Assembly (NCBI GenBank): GCA_009919335.1
Contig: RGCC01000004.1
Coordinates: forward strand, 1-35,622
DNA from: Alphaproteobacteria bacterium
GTDB taxonomy: Bacteria > Pseudomonadota > Alphaproteobacteria > Puniceispirillales > Puniceispirillaceae
Length of the DNA stretch: 35,622 bases
Direction: 5' to 3'
Every line of letters starts with the position of its first letter. The stretch's first letter is position 1. This document shows positions 9,310-17,415 of the stretch, piece by piece. Below the pieces are notes generated by a model. It saw only the letters and a list, made by a program, of their open reading frames with translations. It did no database searches and was not told the DNA's origin. The translations under genes were made by a program, and so were the position numbers.

Positions 9310-9489
9310 CATTTATGCTTGTCTGAATAACGGTCATTGAAGGTGGTGTCTTTTTTTCGCCATTGCCTGAAACAGCCTAGTAAACTTACGCTAGCTGAGC
9401 CAATATGGTCAAAACAATCTTCTCTGCCATCATGTGATTCTATCGGCAGTTTATTATCAACTCCGTTACTGTTGAGCCCGAGCCAGAAC

Positions 9490-10563
9490 ATGACCAATCC
9501 TGAAAACGGCCCCAATACCGCGCGTGACCCGTCTTTCTATAAGCCTCTCGTTGCATGGCTGAGAGACGCTGCACCTGATATCGGCGTGCCGTTATCTTTG
9601 GATAAATTTTCCACTGGCCAGTCGAACCCAACCTACCGGCTGCAAACCGATCTTGGCGGCGCGGATGGCCGCTTTGTGCTGCGTACCCAGCCCGCCGGAT
9701 TGCTGCTGAAATCAGCCCATGCCGTTGACCGTGAATATCGCGTAATGAAGGCATTGGGGAAAAGCCCGGTGCCCGTACCCGATATGATTGCCGTCTGCGA
9801 TGATCCAGATGTGGTCGGTATGAAATTTTTTGTCATGCGCGAAGTTGATGGCGAAACGCTGTTTGATCCGGCATTAGCCAGCTATAGTGCCGGTGACCGC
9901 GGCGCCCTGTTTTATGCCAAAATTGACGTGCTTGCCGCACTCGCCGCGATTGATCCGATTGCGCAAGGGCTGGAAGGCTTTGGGAAACCAACCGGCTATA
10001 TCGACCGCCAATTCGCCACATGGACACGCCAATATCGTGCCAGCGAAACCGAAACGATCGCCGCAATGGAATTTCTGATTACCGAATTGCCCGCCTGTCT
10101 CGACGGGGATATGCCCGGATTTTGCATTATCCATGGCGATTTCCGGCTAGATAATCTGCTGATCCGCAATCGCACCGAAATTGCCGCGCTGATTGATTGG
10201 GAACTTAGCACGCTGGGGCCCGCCTTTATTGATCTTAGCTATTGGTGTGCAATGCTGCGGATGCAGTCTGACTGGCCGATTGGCGGGCTTGGTGGTATCA
10301 ACCGGACCGGCCTTGGCATACCTGATGAGGCGCAATTGGTCAGCGCCTTCTGCGCAAAAACTGGGCTTGATCGTCCGGCAAATTGGGAGGCGTTGATTGC
10401 CTTTCAATGTTTCCGTTTCGCCGCAATCCTGCAAGGCGTTCTAAAACGCCACCTAGATGGTAATGCGTCAGCTGACAATGCGGCATCGGTCGGTGGTCAA
10501 GCGCAACTCGTTGCCATGCTTGGCGCTGATATTCTGTCACGCTATCTTGGCAAAACCGCCTGA
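9490..10563 (+). CDS. APH-fold phosphotransferase, ACAD10/11 N-domain / LvaA-like acyl-CoA kinase
   Basis: A 357-residue protein of the aminoglycoside-phosphotransferase / choline-kinase-like fold. It has the catalytic loop HGDFRLDN (H215, D217, N222) and the metal-binding IDWE motif (D236). The N-lobe has the FSTGQSNPTYRL nucleotide-binding loop (residues 40-51) and a VLRTQP lysine-region segment. This subtype is the stand-alone form of the kinase domain fused to acyl-CoA dehydrogenase in ACAD10/11, and of LvaA, which phosphorylates the 4-hydroxyl of 4-hydroxyacyl-CoA. It is not expected to confer antibiotic resistance. The ATG at 9490 was chosen because homology begins shortly after it; the open frame extends upstream to 9337 but that stretch is promoter-like. 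It is divergent from the SDR/dehydrogenase/synthetase operon. No LvaB-like small partner gene follows: the next gene is convergent and only 29 bases away. Confidence 0.88.
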   Translation: MTNPENGPNTARDPSFYKPLVAWLRDAAPDIGVPLSLDKFSTGQSNPTYRLQTDLGGADGRFVLRTQPAGLLLKSAHAVDREYRVMKALGKSPVPVPDMIAVCDDPDVVGMKFFVMREVDGETLFDPALASYSAGDRGALFYAKIDVLAALAAIDPIAQGLEGFGKPTGYIDRQFATWTRQYRASETETIAAMEFLITELPACLDGDMPGFCIIHGDFRLDNLLIRNRTEIAALIDWELSTLGPAFIDLSYWCAMLRMQSDWPIGGLGGINRTGLGIPDEAQLVSAFCAKTGLDRPANWEALIAFQCFRFAAILQGVLKRHLDGNASADNAASVGGQAQLVAMLGADILSRYLGKTA

Positions 10564-10592
10564 TTGACCCCCGTTGACCAAGATTGTTGGTC

Positions 10593-11339
10593 TCAATAGA
10601 GGCTTTTCATCCAGCGGTGAAGCCGCGCGCCATCATGGTCGCTGCCATCGCAAAGACGATCAACCAGATTGAAATGATGCAAGCCCCCGCATCCGTGAAA
10701 CATGACCTGATCTCCGCGCTGGCGCAACGCATCTGCCATAATCCATGATTGATCAATCCACCCCGACGGCTCGCCGCCGCCAACTGCGATATAATAGGCC
10801 GGCCCAACCGCAGGCATATGGGTCAGGCAGTTCCAGTTACTGGCCTCATCCTTACTAAGCCGCACATCGTCATTGACCGCCAATTCTCGAACCAGCTCGG
10901 TTTCATATATTCCCGACAAGGCCGCAATACCGGCAAGCCTGCCCTGCAATTTCGGGTGATGTGACAAATGCAGGGCGATATGCGCGCCCGCCGAATGCCC
11001 GAGCATGATGATCGGCTGATCTTGGCCTGCAGCATCCAGAGTGCCGATAATCTCGTCAATACCGACATGAAGATGCTGCATCATCTGGGTCACGCTAACC
11101 TCAGGGCATAGCGGGTAATTCATATTCACCAGCCCAAACCCGCTTTTGGCAAGATCTGCCATATGATGATCCATATCGGCCTTGTCCAATGCACGCCAAT
11201 ACCCACCATGGATATTCAGAATAATTGGCTGATTTGCAGCCCCTGGATGCAGGTCAAACTGCATCAGGCGATGCGCCCCATAGGCCACATTAAACCTGCC
11301 GGTCAGCTCCTCATGATGACGCCATTCAACCCAGCTCAT
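10593..11339 (-). CDS. Alpha/beta hydrolase, arylformamidase (kynurenine formamidase)-like
   Basis: A 248-residue alpha/beta hydrolase with the oxyanion-hole motif HGGYW (about residues 44-48), the nucleophile elbow GHSAGAH, and a C-terminal histidine in GLHHFNL completing the likely Ser-Asp-His triad. The HGGYW form is typical of eukaryotic-type kynurenine formamidases and related esterases. It would hydrolyse a small ester or formamide in the cytoplasm. Its ATG overlaps the stop of the upstream molybdoenzyme gene by 4 bases (ATGA), so translation is coupled. No tryptophan or kynurenine genes are present, so a kynurenine role is not supported, and the substrate may relate to that of the molybdoenzyme. 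Confidence 0.82.
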   Translation of the reverse strand: MSWVEWRHHEELTGRFNVAYGAHRLMQFDLHPGAANQPIILNIHGGYWRALDKADMDHHMADLAKSGFGLVNMNYPLCPEVSVTQMMQHLHVGIDEIIGTLDAAGQDQPIIMLGHSAGAHIALHLSHHPKLQGRLAGIAALSGIYETELVRELAVNDDVRLSKDEASNWNCLTHMPAVGPAYYIAVGGGEPSGWIDQSWIMADALRQRGDQVMFHGCGGLHHFNLVDRLCDGSDHDGARLHRWMKSLY

Positions 11340-13660
11340 GTAGAATTCTGCCCTGATATTTTGCGGCCATCTAAAATAACGGGCGGCTTATGCGCCGTCA
11401 TCGTAACCGACCCGCCGGTCCATAATTCCACCTCAACAAGACATGAATGTGCGGCGGGTCCCTGCGCCAGCTTTGAGGTGCCAATATCCGGCGTCAACAC
11501 ATTCGGATTACCGTGATGGCAGCTAAGGCCAGATGTTCCTGAAAGGTCTGGATCAAACCATGCGCCAGTGCTGACAATCAGCACCCCCTGCATCACCTCA
11601 TCACTGACAACCGCGCCGCAAAGACACGCACCGCGATCATTATAAAGCCGCACGATATCGCCGTTTACAATCCCACGTGCCGCTGCATCTTGGCGATTAA
11701 TCTTGACCGGCTCATGTCCGTCAATCTTGGAAGCGCGGCTAATACTGCCATGATCAAGTTGCGAGTGCAGACGGGCGGTTGGCTGGTTACCAAGAAGGTG
11801 AAGTCGGGTGCCGCAATCAGGGCTGCCAAGCCACTCTGGCGGAACAAACCAACACGGGTGCGCTGCGCAATCATCATAGTTAAAACCGGCGATCGTTTCT
11901 GAATAGATCTCGATCTTGCCACTTGGCGTTGACAGCGGATTGGCGATCGGGTCAGCGCGAAAATCAGCCAGCATAACATGGGCTTCTTCTGGTGGTTCCA
12001 GCTTGAACCAGCCTTCGTCTCGAAACGCATCATAGCCGGGCAATTCATGGCCTTGTTGGGCGGCGGCCTGTTTCGTCATATCATAGAGCCAGCGTTGCCA
12101 ATCTTCGGCATTACGGCCTTCGGTAAAGGCATCTTCAGCCCCCATCCTTGCAGCAATCCCGCGGAAAATTTCAAAATCATCACGCGCATCACCAACCGGT
12201 GCAATGGCCGCCTGCATCGAGACGAAATAATTATCCATCGGCGACATCGCAATATCGTCTCGCTCCAGCGTTGTTGTGCAAGGCAGAACAATATCGGCGT
12301 GTTTGGCAAGGGCGTTCCAGCACCATTCATGCGCAATAATCGTCTCTGGTTTCTGCCAGCCCGCACAAAGTCTATTCAAATCCTGATGATGATGAAAAGG
12401 ATTGCCACCGGCCCAATAGATCATCTTGATATCGGGATAACGGTAACGCACACCATCATAGTCAAATTCATCACCAGGATTGAGCAGCATATCAGCAATA
12501 CGCGCCACCGGAATAAAACTTGAAACCCCGTTTATGCCCTGCGGCATGGCCGCAACCGGCAGCCGCTGAATATCATTACCAACCGTATTTACCGCCGAAT
12601 AACCAAGCCCAAATCCGCCCCCGGGCAAGCCGATCTGGCCAAGCATCGCCGCCAGCGTAATGCCAGCCCAAAATGGCTGTTCACCATGCGCCTGTCGGGT
12701 TAGTGACCAGCTAAATGACAACATGGTTCGTGATTGCGCCATTTTAATCGCCAGCGCCTCGATCGCCTCCACCTCAATATTGCAAAGCGCGGCCGCCCAC
12801 GCGGCATCCTTAACCAGACCATCAGTGGCACCGGTCAGATAATCGGCAAAAGCATCAAAGCCAACACAATACCGGTCAAGAAAACTGCGGTCATGCAGCC
12901 CCTGATCAAACAGCGTATGGCACAGGCCAATCATCAGCGCTGTATCACTGTTCGGGCGTATCGGCATCCATTCAGCATTAACATCATCAATCATGTCCGC
13001 GCGCAACGGTGACACTGAGACAAATTCAACACCGTTTTGATGCGCTGCGAGAATGGACTCCTTCTGAATATGCCGACCAAGTCCGCCCTGCCCAATTTGC
13101 CCATTCTTCAGTGGCACCCCGCCAAAAGCGACAAATAGCTGTGCATGGTCACGCACCGACTTCCAGCTCGTCTGATTGTATATGTAATCACGGAAATGCC
13201 CAATCACATGCGGCACGATAACCTCAGCGGCAGCAAAGCTGTAGGTGTTGACCGATTTTGTATAGCCGCCAATGCTGTTCAAAAATCGGTGTAACTGCCC
13301 CGGCGCATGATGAAACCGGCCGGCGCTTGCCCAGCCATAAGAACCAGCATAGATCGCCTCATTTCCATATGCGCTGATAACCCGGTCCAGCTCGGCGGCA
13401 ACGATTTGATCTGCCTGATCCCAGCTTACCCGAACAAATGGATCGAGGCCGCGGCGTTCGGGATGACTTGCCGGCCCATGATCCAGCCAGCTTTTACGGA
13501 TCATTGGCCCAATGATGCGCGATTCATGATCAATAACGTCAACGATACCCTTTCCAATCTCAGTCGGATCGGAATCTTCAGCGAAATGGCTGAGGCCGGT
13601 CAATCGGCCGTCCTTTACATGAGCGTGATAGGTACCCCAATGTGCGCTTGTTAGGCTCAT
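11336..13660 (-). CDS. Molybdopterin oxidoreductase, biotin-sulfoxide / TMAO / DMSO reductase family (BisC-like)
   Basis: A 774-residue protein, the length of BisC, with the DMSO-reductase-family layout. It has no N-terminal Fe-S cysteine motif and no Tat signal, so it is probably cytoplasmic. Visible family features are AGSYGW (Tyr108, Trp110, equivalent to active-site residues of DMSO reductase), the NTYSFAAAEV segment whose Ser141 aligns with the molybdenum-ligating serine, and the C-terminal molydopterin-binding domain (LLGNQPTARLHSQLDHG, VSTGAWFDP). It would reduce an S- or N-oxide such as methionine sulfoxide, biotin sulfoxide or TMAO. The start was set at the ATG at 13660 because AAGGGA lies upstream and the family N-terminus (TSAHWGTY) begins there; an in-frame extension to 13729 has no support. 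It is the first gene of a two-gene operon with the hydrolase. Confidence 0.9.
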   Translation of the reverse strand: MSLTSAHWGTYHAHVKDGRLTGLSHFAEDSDPTEIGKGIVDVIDHESRIIGPMIRKSWLDHGPASHPERRGLDPFVRVSWDQADQIVAAELDRVISAYGNEAIYAGSYGWASAGRFHHAPGQLHRFLNSIGGYTKSVNTYSFAAAEVIVPHVIGHFRDYIYNQTSWKSVRDHAQLFVAFGGVPLKNGQIGQGGLGRHIQKESILAAHQNGVEFVSVSPLRADMIDDVNAEWMPIRPNSDTALMIGLCHTLFDQGLHDRSFLDRYCVGFDAFADYLTGATDGLVKDAAWAAALCNIEVEAIEALAIKMAQSRTMLSFSWSLTRQAHGEQPFWAGITLAAMLGQIGLPGGGFGLGYSAVNTVGNDIQRLPVAAMPQGINGVSSFIPVARIADMLLNPGDEFDYDGVRYRYPDIKMIYWAGGNPFHHHQDLNRLCAGWQKPETIIAHEWCWNALAKHADIVLPCTTTLERDDIAMSPMDNYFVSMQAAIAPVGDARDDFEIFRGIAARMGAEDAFTEGRNAEDWQRWLYDMTKQAAAQQGHELPGYDAFRDEGWFKLEPPEEAHVMLADFRADPIANPLSTPSGKIEIYSETIAGFNYDDCAAHPCWFVPPEWLGSPDCGTRLHLLGNQPTARLHSQLDHGSISRASKIDGHEPVKINRQDAAARGIVNGDIVRLYNDRGACLCGAVVSDEVMQGVLIVSTGAWFDPDLSGTSGLSCHHGNPNVLTPDIGTSKLAQGPAAHSCLVEVELWTGGSVTMTAHKPPVILDGRKISGQNST

Positions 13661-13827
13661 TTGATCGCATCCCTTTGCTGCCCCGCCATGGATTGGCCGA
13701 CACATTCTGCCAGCGCGTGACGTCCGCATTTCTATGACAATACGCGATTGCCGGCGAAAATCTAGCGGAAATCAAACCCCATTTTTGCTGCGGTTTTAAT
13801 CCCTTTGCCTCTCGGTTTTTACCACTT

Positions 13828-13849
13828 TACTGACCGGCGCTACTGACCG
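13828..13849 (+). repeat. Short direct repeat in divergent intergenic region
   Basis: TACTGACCG occurs twice with a 13-base period in the gap between the divergent molybdoenzyme and metallo-beta-lactamase-fold genes. It may be a pair of regulator half-sites; nothing else was recognised in the gap. Confidence 0.25.
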
Positions 13850-13939
13850 CCTCTGGATATTTTTTTGTTGCGATTGGTGATGGTAACGGCACACTTAAAA
13901 CCTCGTTTATCTCTTATCGCTGTAACTGGATGAATGTTT

Positions 13940-14749
13940 ATGTCAAACCTCACCTTACCTGATCTTCCCGTCTATGAGCTTTATGCCATTCGTTATGCCA
14001 CCCGTGACGCCGTCAGAAGCGAGCATTTTATTGGCGGCGATCCACATGATGGCCCGATGCCGATGGATTATTTTATCTGGCTGGCAAAATCTGAAAATCA
14101 TATTGTGGTGATTGATACAGGCTTTACCGCCGATATGGCGACCAAGCGTAACCGGCAATTCATCCAGTGCCCGATCAAGACTTTAGACGCGCTTGGCATT
14201 CAAGCCGATGCTGTTGATGATGTTATTTTAACCCATCTTCATTATGATCACTCGGGCCATTTCGACCGGTTTCCCGGGGCACAGTTTCATCTTCAGGAAC
14301 AAGAGCTGCAATATGCAACTGGCCGCTACATGCGCTATCCGCAATTGCAACACGCGTTTGAGCTGGATGATGTATGCGGGATCGTGCGCCTTAATTACGC
14401 GCAAAAAGTTACATTCTATGATGGCGACGGTGAGGTTTCCACAGGACTGCGGCTGCACCGCACTGGCGGCCATTCCGCCGGGCTGCAATTTGTGTCGGTT
14501 CACACCAAGCGCGGCTGGGTAGTTCTAGCCTCGGATGCCAGCCATTATTATGAACATATGGAGAGCTATCGGCCTTTTACCATCGCCTTTCACGTTGGCG
14601 AAATGATGGAAAGTTTTGACCGACTGAAAAAGGTCGCACCAAGTCTCGATCACATTATTCCCGGCCATGACCCAAAGGTAATGAAAAAATATCCGGCACT
14701 GGCTGGAAAAGATGGCTTGGTGGTGCAACTTGACGAGAACCCTGTTTAA
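13940..14749 (+). CDS. Metallo-beta-lactamase-fold hydrolase, N-acyl-homoserine-lactonase-like
   Basis: A 269-residue MBL-fold protein with the zinc motif HLHYDHSGH in the first half, a later metal-binding histidine in GGHSAGLQ, the aspartate in LASDASHYY, and a final histidine in IPGHDP. This full set of dinuclear-metal ligands and the overall layout resemble AttM/AiiB-type lactonases. Quorum quenching or hydrolysis of a lactone from organic-acid metabolism are both possible. The ATG at 13940 is preferred over 13934 because GGA at 13928-13930 is then spaced 9 bases away. The gene is divergent from the molybdoenzyme operon and converges on the SET-domain gene with only 6 bases between stops. 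Since 4-hydroxyacids form gamma-lactones, a link with the nearby Lva-like module is conceivable but unproven. Confidence 0.85.
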   Translation: MSNLTLPDLPVYELYAIRYATRDAVRSEHFIGGDPHDGPMPMDYFIWLAKSENHIVVIDTGFTADMATKRNRQFIQCPIKTLDALGIQADAVDDVILTHLHYDHSGHFDRFPGAQFHLQEQELQYATGRYMRYPQLQHAFELDDVCGIVRLNYAQKVTFYDGDGEVSTGLRLHRTGGHSAGLQFVSVHTKRGWVVLASDASHYYEHMESYRPFTIAFHVGEMMESFDRLKKVAPSLDHIIPGHDPKVMKKYPALAGKDGLVVQLDENPV

Positions 14750-14755
14750 CGCTGT

Positions 14756-15145
14756 CTATGCGCGGCTAGCCCAATATTCCTCGCCGTAATCATGAAGAAT
14801 TTCATCACCAGCCCTGATGTCGGCAAGCGCGGTGAATTCGATAAACCGGTTATCAACATCGGCAATTTGCCATTCTGCATTTGCCGGTGAGCCATGATTA
14901 TAGATCATCCCGCACCCCAGCACGCAAAGATAATCGCTTTTCACATCAGGGCTGGTAAAAAGGTAATCATTCAGCCGGTTGATTTCATGTAAATCATCGT
15001 CATCGATTACCAAATAGAAACAGCGTTCGATCAGGCTACCTTTTGGCAAATCGACACACGCAAAGACGCCAAGCCCATGCAACGGTGAATCGCGAACCTC
15101 AATCCGTGCGGCCTGATGGCCGGCAAGAGGTGCAAGCTCTTTCAT
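14756..15145 (-). CDS. Small SET-domain protein
   Basis: A 129-residue stand-alone SET-domain protein, a putative lysine methyltransferase. The fold signatures are DSPLHGLGVFA (SAM-binding GxG region), MIYNHG (the NH motif) and GDEILHDYGEEYW (post-motif tyrosine). The start at 15145 is supported by GGAG about 9 bases upstream; longer readings upstream lack family similarity. Similar short SET proteins occur sporadically in bacteria and their targets are mostly unknown. It is encoded alone, convergent with the lactonase-like gene and divergent from the Old Yellow Enzyme gene. Confidence 0.85.
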   Translation of the reverse strand: MKELAPLAGHQAARIEVRDSPLHGLGVFACVDLPKGSLIERCFYLVIDDDDLHEINRLNDYLFTSPDVKSDYLCVLGCGMIYNHGSPANAEWQIADVDNRFIEFTALADIRAGDEILHDYGEEYWASRA

Positions 15146-15356
15146 TGTTATATCTCCGTATAGGGATTGCTGACAACTGATACCACTGACGCGGGGATAT
15201 GATAAAGCTTTCCTGTTCAGGGGTAAATTATACTGTTGCCTTGAGCCGGTTGACCAGCGAAGATATCCTCGTAAAAATATTAATGTTGCTATCGTGCAGC
15301 ACAAATTTTGTTTTTCTTATTAATTATTTGGCCAATCGCAAATCAAGTCTATTATC

Positions 15357-16577
15357 ATGACAACAACAGCTCACTCCTCACTTCCCTTGCTATTCACTCC
15401 AATAAAATTGCGTGGTCTCGAAATACGCAATAGAATAATGGCATCTCCAATGTGTCAATATTTGTCAGAAGATGGCGGCCCTAATGACTGGCACCTAATG
15501 CATTTAGGCCGCCTTGCTATCGGAGGCTGTGGCATTGTTTTTGGCGAAGAGACTGCGGTCGAACCGAATGGCCGCAAAACATACTCTTGCGCAGGCATGT
15601 ATGACACAAAGCATGTAGGGGCGTATCGTCGCCTTACTAATGTTATAAAAGAAAATGGAGCAGTGCCCGCTATTCAATTGGGGCACTCTGGCCGTAAAGG
15701 GTCCTGCCATGGTGCTATCGAAGGCTGGCGGCCACTCGAACTCGAGGACGCCAAGTATGGGAAAGCTCCCTGGCAAGTCATGGCCCCTACGGCACATAAC
15801 TGTCCCCCTCGTCCTATTTTCCCAAAAGAAATGGATCTTGATGACATAAAAAAGGTGATCAGCTCTTTTCGCACAGCTGCTAAAATGAGCATCGACTCCG
15901 GTTATGAAATTGTTGAGATTCATGGCGCGCACGGCTACCTGATACATCAATTTCTCTCATCAACCTCAAACCAAAGGGAGGACGCTTATGGTGGAAGCCT
16001 TGAGAACAGAATGAGGCTTGCCGTCGAGGTTGCTGTGGCTGTCAGAGAAGTTTGGCCTCAAGATAAACCTGTTTTTTTCAGGCTTTCTGCTGTTGATGGC
16101 AAAGGGGGTAGCTGGTCACTTTTTGAGTCAATCCAGCTAGCCGCAGCACTCAAAGCAGTTGAGATTGATATGATTGATGTATCTTCTGGAGGAGTGATGG
16201 GCGACAGCGAGATGCCCATGGTGCCACGCATACCAGCCTATCAGGTCGAGTTTTCAAAACGCATAAGATCAGCAGTTGGAATCAAAACTGTTGCTGTTGG
16301 CGGTATAACAGAACCAAAACAAGCCGAAGAAATATTGCAAGCAGGCGATGCTGATTTGATAGCTTTAGCACGCGAACTTTTGTGGAATGCTGACTGGCCC
16401 TCCCACTCAGCAAAGGCATTAGGGTTAAAAGATCCGTTTGCCTACCTCCCGGAGGGCTATGCTCATCGCCTTCGCCTTCGGGAGAGCCAAAAAGAAATGA
16501 AGATAAATCAAGACGAAACGGAAATTACCAAAAGTCTGAGTTATTTTCTCAGTAATGCCGATGATCCCGCAGATTAG
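15357..16577 (+). CDS. NADH:flavin oxidoreductase, Old Yellow Enzyme family (YqjM-type)
   Basis: A 406-residue FMN-binding TIM barrel of the OYE family that would reduce activated C=C bonds with NAD(P)H. It has the YqjM-class cysteine motif ASPMCQY near the N-terminus, the QLGHSGRK segment, the substrate-binding pair in EIHGAHGYL, the FLSSTSNQREDAYGGS family signature, and C-terminal phosphate binding in VAVGGI and IALAREL. Codon use differs from all neighbours: AGA/AGG arginine, ATA isoleucine and A/T-ending codons are frequent, and the surrounding DNA is more AT-rich. No clear ribosome site precedes the ATG at 15357. These signs suggest recent acquisition. Function in the local pathways is unknown; reduction of an unsaturated acid or ketone is plausible. 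Confidence 0.92.
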   Translation: MTTTAHSSLPLLFTPIKLRGLEIRNRIMASPMCQYLSEDGGPNDWHLMHLGRLAIGGCGIVFGEETAVEPNGRKTYSCAGMYDTKHVGAYRRLTNVIKENGAVPAIQLGHSGRKGSCHGAIEGWRPLELEDAKYGKAPWQVMAPTAHNCPPRPIFPKEMDLDDIKKVISSFRTAAKMSIDSGYEIVEIHGAHGYLIHQFLSSTSNQREDAYGGSLENRMRLAVEVAVAVREVWPQDKPVFFRLSAVDGKGGSWSLFESIQLAAALKAVEIDMIDVSSGGVMGDSEMPMVPRIPAYQVEFSKRIRSAVGIKTVAVGGITEPKQAEEILQAGDADLIALARELLWNADWPSHSAKALGLKDPFAYLPEGYAHRLRLRESQKEMKINQDETEITKSLSYFLSNADDPAD

Positions 16578-16610
16578 ACTAGTGGCTTAATTTGATAATA
16601 AACAATCGTG

Positions 16611-17396
16611 TTATTTAATTGGGTTCGCGCCACCATAAGTCCAGCGGTAATGCGGTGGTGTTGGGCCTTTATTCCTCTCTTTGCGGCCAGCTTGCTCATG
16701 CGCATGCGCAAGTGCCCCAACCGATCTTGACAGACAGAAAAGGCCGCGCGCCAATGCAGGCTCAAACCCAAGCTCGGCATAAATTACCGCGGTCACACCA
16801 TCAACATTCATCGGAATTGGCTTGCCTTTTAAATCGGCTAGAAACCGTTCAACCCCCACCGCAATTTCGGCAAAGCCACCATCGCAGATGTTTGCTGCAA
16901 CCGCCGCCTCAAGCAGCGTCATCAACCGCAACGATCGTGGGTCAGCGTTCTTATGAAAGCGGTGACCAAATCCCGGAACAAGACGATTATTCGCCTGATA
17001 GACAGTCTTGATCGCCGTTTCTAGCGGCATCTCCACCGCCTGTGCTTTGACATCATGGAAGAATTGCATGGCCTGCTCGCCGGCACCGCCATGAACATCG
17101 CCTAGCATATTGATCGCGTTCGCCATCGCATTATTAAGCGACAGGCCGCAGCTAACCGCCATCCGCGCCGCAGCAATTGAGGGCGCTTGTGGGCCATGAT
17201 CAACCGCTGACACCAGCGCCGCCTCAAGCAAGGCCGCCTGTGATTTATCAGGCCGCGTGCCACGGGTCATCAGCCAGACCATTTCAGCAAAGCCGATATT
17301 GCCGATCAAATCCTCAATCGGAAACCCCCGCAGCCGAATTTGACCCGGCGCCATATCAATAATATCGGTTTGCCACCAATCTGCTACATCCGTCAT
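16611..17396 (-). CDS. Citryl-CoA-lyase-like protein (short citrate-synthase homologue)
   Basis: A 261-residue protein matching the C-terminal two-thirds of citrate synthase and the length of Hydrogenobacter-type citryl-CoA lyase. Catalytic residues are all visible: His102 in GDVHGGA, His145 in VPGFGHRFH, Asp199 in MNVDG, and an arginine in FCLSRSVG. True citrate synthases are about 370-430 residues. The expected reaction is reversible cleavage of a 3-hydroxy-3-carboxyacyl-CoA, citryl-CoA or an analogue, into acetyl-CoA and a 2-oxoacid. The start is the ATG at 17396 with AGGAG about 10 bases upstream; the upstream in-frame extension runs into the CoA-transferase. It is the last gene of the six-gene minus-strand operon, 19 bases after a CoA-transferase. 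Fold and catalytic residues are seen, the substrate is inferred. Confidence 0.88.
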   Translation of the reverse strand: MTDVADWWQTDIIDMAPGQIRLRGFPIEDLIGNIGFAEMVWLMTRGTRPDKSQAALLEAALVSAVDHGPQAPSIAAARMAVSCGLSLNNAMANAINMLGDVHGGAGEQAMQFFHDVKAQAVEMPLETAIKTVYQANNRLVPGFGHRFHKNADPRSLRLMTLLEAAVAANICDGGFAEIAVGVERFLADLKGKPIPMNVDGVTAVIYAELGFEPALARGLFCLSRSVGALAHAHEQAGRKERNKGPTPPHYRWTYGGANPIK

Positions 17397-17415
17397 GGCC
17401 TTCACTCCTTTACCG

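Noticed and set aside
9490-10563. Aminoglycoside resistance gene
   Set aside because: The fold is shared, but sequence and neighbourhood match the ACAD10/11-associated kinase group.
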